Assembly: GCA_036346225.1 (NCBI GenBank)
Contig: JARFIW010000884.1
Span: forward strand, 1,178,001-1,242,000
Direction of reading: 5' to 3'
From: Platerodrilus igneus
Lineage: Eukaryota; Arthropoda; Insecta; Coleoptera; Lycidae
Length of the DNA stretch: 64,000 nucleotides
Of the stretch, positions 33,232 to 45,455 are shown piece after piece; positions within the stretch are counted from its first letter, which is position 1; every line of letters begins with the position of its first letter. The notes under the pieces were generated by a model. It did no database searches. It worked only from the letters and a program-made list of their open reading frames with translations, and was not told where the DNA came from. The translations under genes were made by a program, and so were the position numbers.

Positions 33232-36188
33232 TTATCCATCTTGGGATTGGTTGGATGCGTACCTCCATTGATTTCTATTCTGGGCTAGCCTACACATCTC
33301 CCTGAAACCTCTACAGCCTACATCTTTTACTATCTGTGTGCAGTAGTCTAATCTAGGTCTGCCTCTTCTTCTCTTTTTTCCTATCTCTGCTTCTAAAATA
33401 TTCCGCACTATTCCCTCATGCCGTAGTATGTGGCCTATCATCCTATCTCTCCTATTTTTACCGTTTTCCACATATTTCTTTCTTCCCTACCATTTTTAGT
33501 ACCTCTTCGTTCTTAACTTTGTCTGTCCATGATATCTTCATCATACGCCTGTAACACCACATTTCAAAGGCTTCTACCTTTTTCTTGTCCGCTTCTCCTA
33601 CTGTCCAGACTTCACAGCCGTACAGTGCTGTGCTCCACACATATGTTTTAAGCAATCTTTTCCTTGTTTCTATGTTTGTGGTCTTTGAGCACAATAGTTG
33701 CTTTTTCTTGTTAAATGTAGCACGACCTTGTGCTAATCTTTGTTTTATATCTTTTGTGCTTTTCCCATCTTGCGTTATTTGACTTCCTAGGTAGCAGAAA
33801 TCCTTAACCTCTTGTAAGTTCTCGTTACCTATTTGTATTCTTGTTTTTGATTTATTTTCCCCACCTTTGCAAACTAGAACTTTAGTTTTAGTTTTGTTAA
33901 TTTTCATACCGTATCTCTCTGTTAGAACCGTTTCCATTTCATTAAGAGCCGCTTCTAACTCTTCCTTGCTAGACGCTAATACCGCTATATCATCTGCAAA
34001 TCTAAGCATATCAATTTTTTGTCCCTGCATAGTAATTCCAAATGTCTTTCTGCATTTGACAGTATTCATTGCCTCTTCTATGTACAAGTTAAAATCAATG
34101 GGGATAGGGCACATCCCTGTCTCACCCCTTTCCTAATGTTTACTTCTCTACGTTCCTGCTCTAATTCTATTACTGCTGTTTGCTCTTTGTATAAGCTATG
34201 TACTATTCGTCTATCCCTATAACTCATTCCAATCGTTTTGATTATTTCAAACATTTTTTCCAATTTACATTGTCGAATGCTTTTTCCAGATCTACAAACC
34301 CTATATACATGCTTTCCCTTTTCTATTGTTTTCTCATTATCACTCTCAGAGCTAAAATAGCCTCCCGTGTTCCCCTGTTTCGCCTAAACCCAAATTGGTC
34401 TTCTCCTAGTATTTCTTCAGCTCGTTTTTCCATTCGTCTTTGCACAATTCTAGTTAATATTTTTGACACGTGTGCTGTCAAACTTATTGTTCGAAAATTT
34501 TCACATCTATCCGCGCCTTTCTTTTTGGTATAGTTACTATGATGCTACGTTTGAAATCTTTGGGTATCTCGCCTGTCTCATACATATAGCTTACAAGTTG
34601 GAAGAGACGTTCTGTTACTGCTTGTCCAGCGGCTTTTAGAGTTTCTGCTTGCACCTTATCTGTACCCGGCGCCTTACCATTTTTCAGACTCTTTAATGCT
34701 AATTCAAACTCGTCTCGAAGTATAGGATATCCCAAGTCATCATTTTCAATGTCTGATTCCTGTTCTAATGCAGTTAGTTCCTCTCCTGCATATAAATTCC
34801 TATATATTCTTGCCATCTACTCACTTTCTCTACGTTTTCTATAATGACGCTTCCTTGTGCGTCCCTTATATTTTGCTATACGGTTTTATATCCTAAAATT
34901 CATTTTAATTAATTTGTATGCTTCGTCTGTCTTTCCTATTTCCATCTTAGTTTGTACTTCTTTGCACTTTTCATCAATCCATTGTTCTTTAGCTTTCCTG
35001 CATTTTCGAATAATTTCCCATTTTATGGCTTTGTATCTCTGTTTTCCTGTTTCGTCTGATTTATTTTTGTATTTTCGTCTTTCTTCTATTAAATTCACGA
35101 TATCCTTTGTTATCCATGGTTTCTTATTTTCTTTTTGTGTATACCCCAAAATATCTCTGGCCGCCATGTCTAGGCTGGATTTAATGTTATTCCATTCTGT
35201 TTCTACTTCCTTAGTTTCAGATATTTTCGCGATATCATTCAGCAATTCATTTGACTTTTTCGAATCTTACTTGAATATCTTTGTCTTTAGTTTCTCTAAG
35301 TCCAAGTGCCTTTTTCCGTTCCTCTTTTCAGATTTTTAAATTTAAGTGCGGCCTTCATAATTACGATGTTGTGGTCAGTATCTATATCTGCTTCTGGGTA
35401 GCTTCTACAGTCTTTTACTTGATTCCTAAACCGTTGTCTAACAAGAATGTAATCTATTTGATATCGTCCTATATCTCCTGGCATCTTCCACGTATATCGT
35501 CTTCTAGCATGATGTTGAAATAATGTGTTTGTGATGATTAAATTGTTCTTGTTGCAAAATTCTACCAGCCTATTTCCCCTATCGTTTCTCGTGCCTAAAC
35601 CAAATAAACCTACTACCGCTCCTTCTCTACCCTCACCTACCACAGCATTAAAATCCCCCGTAATTATTAAATTTTCATGTCCTTTTACGTATCTTAATAT
35701 GTCTTCGATATCTTTGTAGATGGCTTCTACCTCTTCGTCACTGTAGCTAGAGGTGGGCATGTATACTTGTATTATTACTGTGTTTACCGGTTTAGATTCT
35801 AATCTAACCATGAGTACTCTTTCGTTCTTTGTAAGTAATTTTCACACAGTATCCTATCTTTTCCGCATAACTATCCCCACACCCAAATTTCCGTCCTCTG
35901 CTCCTGTATGAATTACCCTGAAGTCTCCACTCCAAAAATCCCCGCCTCTGGCCACCGAACTTCGCTGATCCCTACTATGTCTAGTGATAACCTATTCATT
36001 TCGATTTTTAGGTTCTCTAGCTTACCTACTTGCTTCATACTTCTAACATTCCACGCTCCGACTCGCAGAATGTCCCCGACTCTTATTTTTAACTTTCCGA
36101 TCGCATCCTCCGAAGTAGTCCCCTCCCGGAGATCCGAATGGGGGACTATTTTAACTCTGGAATCTTTTACCCCAGAGAATGCCATCAT
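33232..36188 (-). pseudogene. RTE-type LINE endonuclease-reverse transcriptase, frameshifted
   Basis: Coding sequence starts near 36188 with the endonuclease N-terminus (RVGAWNVRSMKQVGKLENLK, GISEVRWPEAG). It continues at 35811-35296 with ITGDFNAVVGEG, RYQIDYILVRQRF and DTDHNIVIM, the Asp, Asn and His motifs of APE-type endonucleases. RT blocks follow: LKNGKAPGTDKVQ (near 34690), QFGFRRNRGTREAILALR (near 34395), GFVDLEKAFDNVNWKK (near 34280), RQGCALSPL and FADDIAVLASS (near 33990). The C-terminus has YGCEVWTVGEADKKKVEAFE, ISWTDKVKNEEV and RRDRMIGHILRHEGI, ending at 33232. The EAFEMWCYRRM and GH.LRH blocks are typical of the RTE clade. At least five frame changes occur. Antisense open frames here are shadows. 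Confidence 0.9.
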
Positions 36189-36498
36189 TTTATTATAATT
36201 TAGGTACGCTGTGTACTTGGGAGATAATGTGGTGGTTTCCCGTTGCCTTCCACATCGCCGTAGTGTGTCTTAGACTGCCATACCGACCCCTATGGTCTCT
36301 GCCAATCTAAGTACCGAAAGAGCCGCTGCCCTCTTTCGGGGACCTGTCTTAGTCTGGTTCCTCACTAACGACCCTACTACTTTGGTTGGACCTGTAGTTT
36401 GGCTCTTTAGCTCATTAGAACACGCAAGCCACTTCACCTGTTCTAGTAATTTAGAACTTCGGCAAGGTGCAGGTCCGTTCGAAATGGAAATAATGCTT

Positions 36499-37216
36499 AT
36501 AAATATTTAATTAAGATTTAAATAATTTTATTTAAAATATATCTCTTATATACTTGCACAATTAATTTAAAGAACACTAATATTTCATTAATACTTACAA
36601 ATGAAACAATCCGCAAGAGAAATTGACTGTAGCGTACAAACACTAACTTCAGAATGAAAATTTAACACTATATTCTGCAAAATTATATTCCAAGAATTAA
36701 TCCTAATGGCATGCAATTCAAATGTTATTATTTTAATATTCATAAATTTCTCAGAAGTGTAAATACAAGTCAATTTTAAACGCACTGTATTTCAGATTTA
36801 TTAAATAAACATCATTTATATACGTTTTATATGTATTGTATAAGTTTTATCATAAGCCGAAGTATTATGCTGATTTTGTAATATCCCAATTCAAATAAAT
36901 TTTATATAGGTAGCAAAAAGTAGCAGCAGCAAAAAAGTTATCTACCGACAAAAGCTTCAAATAGAAAACAGAATTGCAAAAGTGCAAAGAAAAAGAACTT
37001 AATAAAACCATTTCAATTGTCAAAACAAACTACTAAAAATAATGATAATATAAAAATTATATCCTTTCTATGAGCTAATCACAGAAAACATTTGAATAAA
37101 AAGTATTTGTACTTTTTAAGTTAAAAGTTTTTATGAGATACTTTTCGCAAACCCCGAACTAGCGAGTGATCGACCAAAATTGGTCTCGCGATCGACCGGT
37201 CGATCGCGATCGACTT
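36499..37216. other. Upstream non-coding part of hAT-1
   Basis: AT-rich sequence between the LINE insertion and the hAT terminal repeat. The last 60 bases carry several GATCGACC and CGATCGC motifs, partly palindromic (CGACCGGTCG near 37194), likely transposase-binding sites. The small open frame at 36588-36785 is not convincing. Confidence 0.6.
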
Positions 37217-37499
37217 GTTGGCCACCCTTGTTCTATATAGTAACAATAGAAGTTTTTTCTGTACTGCTGACGGTAAAGACTATATAGATACCGTAAATCT
37301 AGAGCCGATATCGAAACCTTTATATTTACTAATCTATATTAAATACCGAAAGGTTATACGTGCAAATCGCAGATTGGTCGGTATTGAAACATCTGACCTA
37401 ATCTTTACGCGCTCGTTTGCCAACACGTTTTGGAATTGGCAGTTCTTTAGCTTCTTGCTTTTGTTTAGGCGATATCGCGTGGTGAATTGGAAATATATG

Positions 37500-38470
37500 C
37501 ATTAGATCACCTCATCCTGACACTCTTTGTAGTCGAAATTTAACATCCGTCTGCAATGAGTGGCAACATGGTCTACACTTTTAACCCAATAACTCTAATA
37601 ATAATAGCTCCAATGACACTAATACTCCGTGCGATTGCACTTAAAGCTGGAGCTGATGATCGAGATATGAAGAATGCGGTAGAAGTTACTCGGAATGCAT
37701 ATTCCACTTCTGTTGGGATCGTAATTCACGCAAATATTCTCTCGACCATCGCTTCCGATATGATTGAACGATTTGATCCAAAAGCTACTTGCGATTTACA
37801 AGCGTAACGACCCTTCGTGAGGTTTCATCGGTAGCTGGCAAGAACGGCAACGGGGTAAGAGTTAAAAATGAGTTGGTGATAATGCGAAACATTCCAAGCG
37901 GACCGAACTAAGCCAACATAACAGGCGAGAATTTTACAACATTTTAATTTGTATCAAAACCGTTGAAAATTCTTCATAAGAAAATACTTGGTCTCCCACA
38001 ACTTTCATTATTCACACTCTTAATATTAACCTACCTTATCCGTCCAAAATGAGGAGCGGACAGCGAAATAAATTTCCCAGAGACGCACTTTTGACTAGGT
38101 TCATGGCCAATTGAATCTAGATAGTCTGTTGTTCGAAGAAATTCTTGAATTCTATCCAAATATTTTTTAGCGCTTACCTAATTTGTACCACACATGGTCC
38201 ACTCCTAGCAAGGAAATGTTTAAGTGCAGTAAGGAACACGTCTTTTGACAAACTTGAAGTAATTCGAAATGCACAGCTCGAGTTGCTATAGGCAAACGAA
38301 AATGCATAAATAGGCCTTCTGATATTTAATTCCTCGAGGTAATATGAAAAAGTCGTGCAAAATCTATGCAGATATGCATAATTAATGTGGCCTGATTAAC
38401 TCTAGGAGACGGTAAGTCCATATTAGAATTATTATGGATAAGGCTTTTAAATGTTTTGTAAAAAAGAGGC
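37500..38470 (-). pseudogene. Bel/Pao retroelement integrase, decayed
   Basis: Read on the minus strand from about 38450, the segments follow the Bel/Pao integrase order. RGIKYQKAYLCIFVCL and FKFVKRRVPYC come first, then a CGTN.VSAKKYLDRIQEFL block near 38180, which should hold the second catalytic Asp but has lost it. APHFGRIR.VNIKSV and NSFLTLTPLPFLPATDE follow. The C-terminal part is SYRKRWSREYLRELRSQQKW near 37750 and LELLLLELLG near 37610. These are broken by many stops. A gag-like piece in the same orientation lies at 43783-44080, just across the hAT-2 insertion. If hAT-2 is removed the two are adjacent, which indicates an internally deleted retroelement. The plus-strand open frame 37556-37807 is an antisense shadow. 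Confidence 0.75.
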
Positions 38471-38792
38471 CATTTTAGAAAATCGTCATTAAAAATCAAT
38501 CAGACCAATTTATGGAAGACGAAAAGTTGTCTCAGCTGCCGGTGTTATAGTTTGATGTTAGGATATTAATCGGTAATTAGGGATGGACTCGGGTCCGACG
38601 CAGAAAGGTAACCGGCCCGGCCCGAGGCCCGACCCGAAATGAAAATTTCAGGCCGGCCCGACTTTCATTCAGCGAATAAGAAGATATTTTCTTCTGTTGT
38701 GTTCAACAAGTAACTATCACTCTTTTGTTTAATTTAAGAGTATAATGATTTTGAATTACAACCAAGATACTTGTGGAACATACCGTCCATTT

Positions 38793-39008
38793 ACATTTCC
38801 AATGCTCCACCCGAAGGTACTACATTGGCCAGAAGGCGAGTTTTTCGTTGCCTGGAAGTTTAGAATTTTGCCAAACTCTTGCCGTTCCAGGCAAGGTAGG
38901 GATCTTTAACGTGCGTGACAACACACACACACGGGATCTCCATTTAACCTCTCATCCGAACGAGGGCGTAATTTTTGTGAAAAATGCTCACCTGTCATTT
39001 TTCAAGCA
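38793..39008 (-). mobile_element. tRNA-derived SINE, copy 2 (body only)
   Basis: Shares with copy 1 the landmarks TTTCCAATGCTCCACCCGAA, GGCAAGGTAGGGATCTTTAA and CTCATCCGAACGAGGG. It stops at TTTTTCAAGC before the tRNA-like head, so it is 5'-truncated. It sits inside hAT-2 near the left end. Confidence 0.8.
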
Positions 39009-42000
39009 TGTGGAACTTACCGTAGTATATCATTTGATTTTTGATTTTGCTACGTACCTAGACGTAGCCGGAAGAAAAGTAAATACCAGGCTAACTATTA
39101 AACGCGGGGAGTGGGGGGATTCGCTTAGATACCAAAAAGAAACGAAAAAAACATCGCCCACGATTATCTATTAACAAATAAAAATAAAGGACGGATTCTG
39201 TACAAACAAGCAAGAGCAATAAATTAAGCGTTACTATTTCAAAGCAAACAGTTAGGTGATATGAACAATTTAGTACATTAGATACGAAGTGCGCATTTCG
39301 TATTTACACAAAATAAAATTAATCAGCAATAAATAAACCTGTGATGAGAGCGTTTGTCAAGCGTTTTTAAAGTTTCACCTAATACTTTTTGTAAAATAAC
39401 TAATTAGTAGGAAAGAATTAACGTGTGGGAGCTTTTGTCAGACATCTTTTAAATCGTACATAGTACCGTCGTAAAATAAACCAATTAGTACAAAAGAATA
39501 AGCGTGTGTCTGTCCAATATTTTTAACACAGGTACATCACAAATGTAGAGCGATAATATCGATTAGCAGCAACGAACAATAGTTCTACAATGTGACGTTT
39601 CTTGTCACATAACTACACTAAACGTTGATACGGAATATCCCATTGACACACACAAAAGAAAACGAGTTGCATACCTGTAGGTGTCCGGATACTTAGCTTG
39701 AAAACCGTCGGGAGTGAGTCAACACAGAAAAGCCACGGTATTCAGGATCCATTCACCCTGCCATCGTAACTACAGCAACGAACTACTGATAAAAGCAGTT
39801 GGTCTACAGAAAGGAAGAACCCATTTGGCCTCCACCAAAAAAAGCAAACCACGCAAGACACCTCTTAGTTGTCGAACAGAAAATAAACAGACGTGCATTG
39901 CTTTTGAAATACGGTGACGAATAATGTAGAAAATATGTCGACGCACAAGCTGTAGAAGCAAATTTAACAATGGTTCAAATAACACGAATTCGAACTGCAA
40001 ATCCTCGCTTATCGAAGCGCGATTAAAACTGGAAAACCCGGGTTTTATCGGATAGTGTGCGACCTTATTTCAACAAGTCTTTTCATTGAAACAATAGAGA
40101 CAACCATTATAGGCGGTCGTGATGTATACCAAGATAACGGGTACCTGAAACAGGATATAACTATTTAGTTGTTGCATAAACTTGTCGTTTCAAAGCAACT
40201 AGATTTAAGTTGAGGAATTTATTTGAGAGCTTGTTTATTATTAATTATGTTGAAAGATTTGACAGTAGAAACAGAATTTATTCGAGCGGGTATTGATTTA
40301 ATAAGGGAGAAAAATAGGGTAATTAATTTATGCTGAAAATAAACGTAACAATTTAAAAAATCCTAGAAATAGGTAACAAAGGTACAAAATGTTTAGCAAT
40401 TTTCAATGTTTATGAAATTGTACGCTTAACGTACCTGATGACCTTTATAATAAATTTGCGTCCGCTTTATTTTGTCGTTCCTACTTCAAAGAATTTTACT
40501 AAAATTACCTACTTGAAATAAGAGAGTTATTGCAAACTCATTCCAAGCAGACTTTATTAAAAGAATTTTCAAATAAAGTATCCCCTTTTAGACGTTTGCA
40601 TCCAATCTAAAGGAGTGTAGTGCAAGTGTTTATTCCTTTACTCTTTATTCTGACATATATGTTTAGTATTCTATATCTATAGGTTATGTTTTAAAAATGA
40701 ATAAAGAATTAATCTCTTTTGTGATAAGGTGACCTATAATACATGTTTAACTATATTGGAAAAAATCAAAGAAATTGTATTCACACAAAGATGAACCTTT
40801 TTTTATTATTTGAGTCTTTCATTTCCCACCGATTCAATAACATTTGTATGTGTTGTCAAAGTGTTTTCATGGAATACTTTCGAGTTTACTTCAAGACACT
40901 GTTTTTACTTCTTCCCAAGCATATAGCATATCTGTTTTCAAAAAAATTTTTACAGCTTACTTCTAGGCAAAGCATTACAAAACAGCATCCTTGTATGTAG
41001 AGCGTTGACGTTTTATATCTTTTTCGTGTTATAAACTTGGACATTACATTTCTAAATTTAATTACGGAAACAATGTAACGTATTTTTTTTCTTGTTACGC
41101 ATCGTTCTTTAATATAAAATAAATCAGCAATAATATAAAATATATAATTTATAAATTTCCGTTCAGTAAAAAATTAATACATAAAATTAATAATAGCATA
41201 TAGACTCGTTTACCTTTATGGTCTAAGATTCGTTACTAAGCTTCGTCGAGTTGTCAATTTGATCATTTCTCTATCTGCGTTCGAACGGGTAAGCTGCTCT
41301 GCAGTGTAGAAAAGTCAAGATGGTTTCCAGGCACATGGCCTGCTGTCGAGTCCGTAAAAGGAGAAATTGAAGCCATCATCATTAATACAGTTAGTATAAA
41401 ATTATTTAAATAAATTTTTTAACATTTTCCTTATAGTGCAATATCGGATATGATAAAATTTTATACAATATGGTATATGGCAATTTCATGTTATGCAGTT
41501 TCATATAATACAACTTCGTAAATAAATAATATCGAATAAGCAAATCTTGGATCTAGAAAATTTGTTGGAGTTCTAAATTTTAATATCATGTAAAATCAAG
41601 TAGAAGTTAGTTTCGTTAAATATAGGTTGTATTCAGAAGAGCTTTGATAATCGATGGTTAAGGAAATTTCCGACAGCTGAGGTCAAAATCCTATTTCTTT
41701 CGTTCAGAGCAGTATTACAACACGTGAGTGTTCCTTAGAATTCAATCACTTTGAATATTAATTAAGTTGCAATAAGAAAATAGTACATAAAAAAATTTTG
41801 TAACGTAAAAAGCTTTGAAGGATAGAACGAATTAAATTATAAATCTATTGTTTGTCAGAATGTTTGCACATGCACACAAAGTTTACACTTAAAAAGTTGT
41901 GAATGACATTTTATGTCAGATATAAAAAAACATAGATTTAGTTGTCCTATTTAGACCTCACATGTCATCTTACGTTAATTTAAAATGTTTAAATATTTTG

Positions 42001-43600
42001 AGGTCATGAACTTTGATTTTTAGTCTACATGTGGAATTCGCGTAATAACTTTTAAGTAAAAGTAACTTTAGGTAAATCCATGCTAGTTTATCAGCACTTA
42101 GGTAATTAAATTTCATTGTGAAGGTCGAAGAAGTACTTCTATGGCTTAACAAAAATATGTAATGTGAATAATTAAGAAAACTCAAATCCTTACATTTAAA
42201 TTTTGTAGAAAGATCCATTCAGAGATCTTTATATTATCGAATACCATTATTTACTAGTATATTTCTGTTTCATAAAAATTATTAAGTGAAAATATTATAG
42301 AAATACGAATTGAAAATATTATAGTAACATCAATCCAGAAATTTATTCAAATAGAATCTATTTTGTTTTTACATGACTTTTTATTATTTAAAATTCGAAT
42401 AAAGGTTGCAAGTCATCCCTGATCAGAAATTGCGTGTAATGAAAACAAATTTCCTGGGTGTATATTTTAGAAACCTAAATTCTATTATTTTATTTTTGGC
42501 AAATATTTTTGAGGACACAAATGGTGTCCATGTTGTACATTTGTTTGTTCACAGGTCAAGCCGAGACATCTGTATGACATCTGGTGTTTGAGGCTTTGGT
42601 AAGTGTGTTTAAAAGAGTGAAATTCAGCTTTTATGGCTATGTTAGTGGTGTTGACATAAGGTTTCCGCATCCCCCTAATACAAGCACAGTTAAATTTTGG
42701 TGGTTATTGTATTGAAAAATACGGTGGCGCTCATTAAATATATTTTTGGTCTTTTGACAACCCATGACCCAAGCTCATGATCTACCCAGAGCTAACACTC
42801 GACTAGCCGTTTATGTCTTAAGAGTTTTTCTTTTTCTCAAGCCATTTTCCATCCAACTTTACCTTGGGCTTGCATTAATAATAAGAAATTCTCGACCTTG
42901 TGATATCAGGTTAGGGTTTAGGAAATTTAAAGGTGTAATTTATTAGCTGATAGTCACGAGGATAAATAAAAGAAATAAAAAACAAGGAAACAAATTTTTT
43001 ATTACAACAACACTACAAAAAACCATTAAATGTAAGTTTGTACGTTAGGCATTTGGCATATGTCAAAATTAAAGCGCCTTAAATAAAAGCATTTCCTGCC
43101 TGTATTTAAATTAAATAAAGGTGTCCTGTATTTTAATAAAGTACAAACATTAAAGGTGTAATTGCGCACGTGTAAATGTCAAATAAAGGAAAACTTTATT
43201 AAAAAAATGGTAAAATGAACGTCGCAATAACTAGTGTTTTAGGCGGTAGACATAAATTATACACTCGATTGATAATATCGACGTTCGCCGCATGATTGAA
43301 ATTTGAAGTATATACATATACATATTATAAATCGTGCAAACTTTTGAATTATGAATAAATCACCTAGTTTGATGTTCTTGGGCATTTTTGACTTGCCTAA
43401 AGTACAACATGAGGAACATTAAATAGGACTAGAAAAAAATATTCGGTATAAGAAGTAAGTTATAATATCACGTCTCCTTTACACCAAACAAGACGAAAAA
43501 CTGATTATTAATGGGTTCCTGAAGACACTACGTGAAAATATAATTAAGAACGTTTACTTACTCAATGTGAGATAGAAATGAAGGGACGATGAAGTATCTA
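39009..43600. other. Interior of hAT-2, nothing recognised
   Basis: AT-rich interior with short open frames only (for example 39714-39917, 40743-41000, 42406-42591). None shows hAT, retroelement or host motifs. The length is unusual for a simple non-autonomous hAT derivative, so captured host DNA is one possibility. Confidence 0.5.
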
Positions 43601-43782
43601 CTCGTTCGTTTTTCGGCCCGAAAAGTTCGGGCCGGCCCGAGTCGTTTGGTCCGGTCCGGCCCGAAAAAAGATAGGCCCGGCCGGGCCCGGCCCGAATAAA
43701 GTAATCAACGGCCCAACCCGGATTCGAACCCGAAATCGGACCGGCCCGAAAGCCCGAGTCCGAGTCCATCCCTATCGGTAAT

Positions 43783-44080
43783 CATCGTAGTGAATAAGCC
43801 GTTAGCAATAACCTGGATGTGACAATAAATTTCATCGATAACGTTTCATCTATTATAATTGGGTTTAAATTCCGGATCAGTTTCAAATCCTATAGTTTTA
43901 ATATCTTCAAAAATTTCGCTTACGCTTTGTATCATCTAAAGTTGCGTGTCTTACTTTAACTTCTTCTAAAATTACCGGATCTCTATTGTTTATACCTTTA
44001 TCGTAAAGAACCTGAATTCTTTGAAAATAAGTATCCTTTTTAGGTTGAAGTGTTTTTAGGCTATTAACCGCTTTACTCAT
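43783..44080 (-). pseudogene. Retroelement gag-like N-terminus (Bel/Pao type)
   Basis: A Met at 44080 opens MSKAVNSLKTLQPKKDTYFQ, then IQVLYDKGINNRDPVILEEV and VRHATLDD, to a stop at 43907. One frame over, ISEIFEDIKTIGFETDPEFK continues to about 43855. A short helical N-terminus of the form L.....YFQRI..L.......LEE..VR.ATLDD is typical of Bel/Pao gag. Together with integrase sequence on the same strand beyond hAT-2 it makes one deleted element. Identification of the gag part is weaker than that of the integrase. Confidence 0.45.
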
Positions 44081-44280
44081 TGTAATAAATACACCATAGC
44101 ATCAATAATTTGGTAATAACACAAATTGCTGATATGAGCAGATGTATAACAAGATGTACATACAGAAATGAACGCTAACGCTTTGTATTGTTTCATACTT
44201 ACAAAGATAGATAAGTGTATTTGAAATACGAAAGGATATATCACAATTGAGCGCGATAGGTCTATTTAACATACACCTCT

Positions 44281-44955
44281 TTTTTAGGGTTCAGTACCTT
44301 ATAAGGTATAACGGAACCTTTATAAGATCACTCTTGTGTCCGTCCGTCCGTCTGTCACAGAGGTTTTTCTCGAAAACTATGTAACGCAGGTATTTGAAAT
44401 TTGGCACAATGCTCGGTCTTTATGGTGCGCACATATATCGACAGTCAGAATATAGAAAAAAATGTTTTAGATTAAAATGTCGGGGGTTAATTCGGTCAAA
44501 AGAAAAAAGTTTTAATAAATATATCGTGAGGTATCATTTGAAAGAGGATTCTAAAAGGTTCCTAAAATTTTTTTTTTATAATTTTCGGCCCAGTAGTCTT
44601 CGTGATGTAACTCAAAATGTGCCAAAAATGACCGCCCCCCCCCATTGTTCTCCTACATTTCCAAAGCTAAAATTTAGATTAAGTCATGGATTATCGGAAA
44701 ACTGCAGGTTTTTTGACAGTGTAATAGTTGCTGGGAAATTTTTTTTTAAACACAGTAATAGACAACGTATTTTCTAATGTACCAGTACAATGTGGGACAG
44801 TATATTCATTTTTCAGTTATCACAATCAAATTTGGATAAGATTTAAATATACATATAAAATAAAAACAGCTTAATTTGTTGCATTGATTACTCACTTTAG
44901 TATTGGTACGGAACCATTATAGTGCGAGCTCGACTCGTTCTTGGTTAATTTTTTT
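44281..44955. mobile_element. Insect-type interspersed repeat with inverted ends
   Basis: Begins TTTTTAGGGTTCAGTACC, passes GTCCGTCCGTCCGTCTGTCA and TTTCTCGAAAACTATG, and ends GGTACGGAACCATTATAGTG followed by CGAGCTCGACTCG and a T run. This arrangement is the well-known high-copy non-autonomous repeat found in moths and other insects, here about 670 bp. The open frame at 44394-44777 lies in it and is not a gene. Confidence 0.6.
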
Positions 44956-45401
44956 ATCTTTATTGATGACTCGTACAAAGGTACTATTACATGAATGAGC
45001 AAAATAACACTTATAACCTGTTATCTAATGAGCGCTATATTCTAGCTACTGATAATTCGCCCCTAAGGACCAAATAATAACACTCAGTTGGGATACAATG
45101 GTCATGAAAAACTTAAGTGTTATTGGGTGCAAGTTTTGAAAGAACAATTATGGGAATTAAGGATCACCAATTTAAAGCGTCATGTACACTTTAAACTACT
45201 TTAACTGTGGGTTGAATAGGGTTACGATTGTCGTATATGTCAATATTTACCGGTCACGGTATCATATTGTCGTTCATTTGTTAGTTTTTCTTACCATTCA
45301 TTCAGTTTTCTCACGTATTGTTAGATTTGGCACATGTTTCAATTTATTGCTTATTAATTTAAATTACATAAATTGTAATAGTTGCGACCTCTACTACATT
45401 T

Positions 45402-45455
45402 AATTTTCCAATGCTTCTCCCGAAGGTACAACATTGGCCGGGAAACGATTGTTTT
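45402..45455 (-). mobile_element. tRNA-derived SINE, short 3' fragment
   Basis: ATTTTCCAATGCTTCTCCCG, then AAGGTACAACATTGGCCGGG, matches the 3' end of the SINE body. The copy is truncated after about 50 bases. Confidence 0.6.

Larger units (their letters stand above)
31822..36487 (-). mobile_element. Full-length RTE-type LINE (4.67 kb) with composite 3' region
   Basis: Identical 11-bp target duplications AAATAATGCTT at 31811-31821 and 36488-36498 define one insertion into hAT-1. From its 5' end (36487) it has a GC-richer leader that is shared with the copy at 61928. Endonuclease-RT coding sequence runs to 33232, followed by a tail of about 220 bp, about 300 bp of unique sequence and a 70-bp tandem array (32343-32692). 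Last comes a second, degenerate copy of the RT C-terminal region ending in CATCATCATCAT. RTE-clade elements commonly end in such short repeats. All reading frames have several breaks, so it is dead. Confidence 0.9.
18879..37230 (-). mobile_element. hAT transposon (hAT-1), 18.35 kb with two nested insertions
   Basis: The ends are CAGGTGTGGCCAAC at 18879-18892 and its inverse at 37217-37230 (12 of 14 bases agree). They are flanked by identical 8-bp target duplications TTCTATAT at 18871-18878 and 37231-37238, the hAT signature. The subterminal motif GATCGACC and its inverse occur several times at 37160-37215 and again near 18937. Inside, a BED/hAT transposase gene on the minus strand is split into 31637-30165 and 19478-19139. 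Subtracting the palindrome (19479-30164) and the LINE with its duplication (31811-36487) leaves about 3.0 kb, a normal hAT size. Both insertions are therefore younger than the hAT element. Confidence 0.9.
38578..43774. mobile_element. hAT-2: 5.2-kb hAT element without visible transposase
   Basis: Both ends begin TAGGGATGGACTCGG, identical over 15 bases in inverted orientation. They are flanked by 8-bp duplications TCGGTAAT at 38570-38577 and 43775-43782. Both subterminal regions are rich in GGCCCGGCCCGA-type motifs (38600-38665, 43615-43760), standing out against the AT-rich interior. About 4.6 kb of interior has no recognisable hAT domain on either strand, so it is non-autonomous or very old. 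It contains a SINE at 38793-39008 and interrupts the Bel/Pao remnant. Confidence 0.9.

Noticed and set aside
34857..35339. 160-codon plus-strand frame and similar frames at 63038-63568
   Set aside because: Antisense shadows of LINE endonuclease-RT linker sequence.
37556..37807. An 83-codon plus-strand protein starting MSGNMVYTFN
   Set aside because: The opposite strand carries the Bel/Pao integrase C-terminus (SYRKRWSREYLREL), so this is its antisense frame.
44394..44777. 127-codon plus-strand gene
   Set aside because: Lies entirely within a non-autonomous interspersed repeat and has no family motif.
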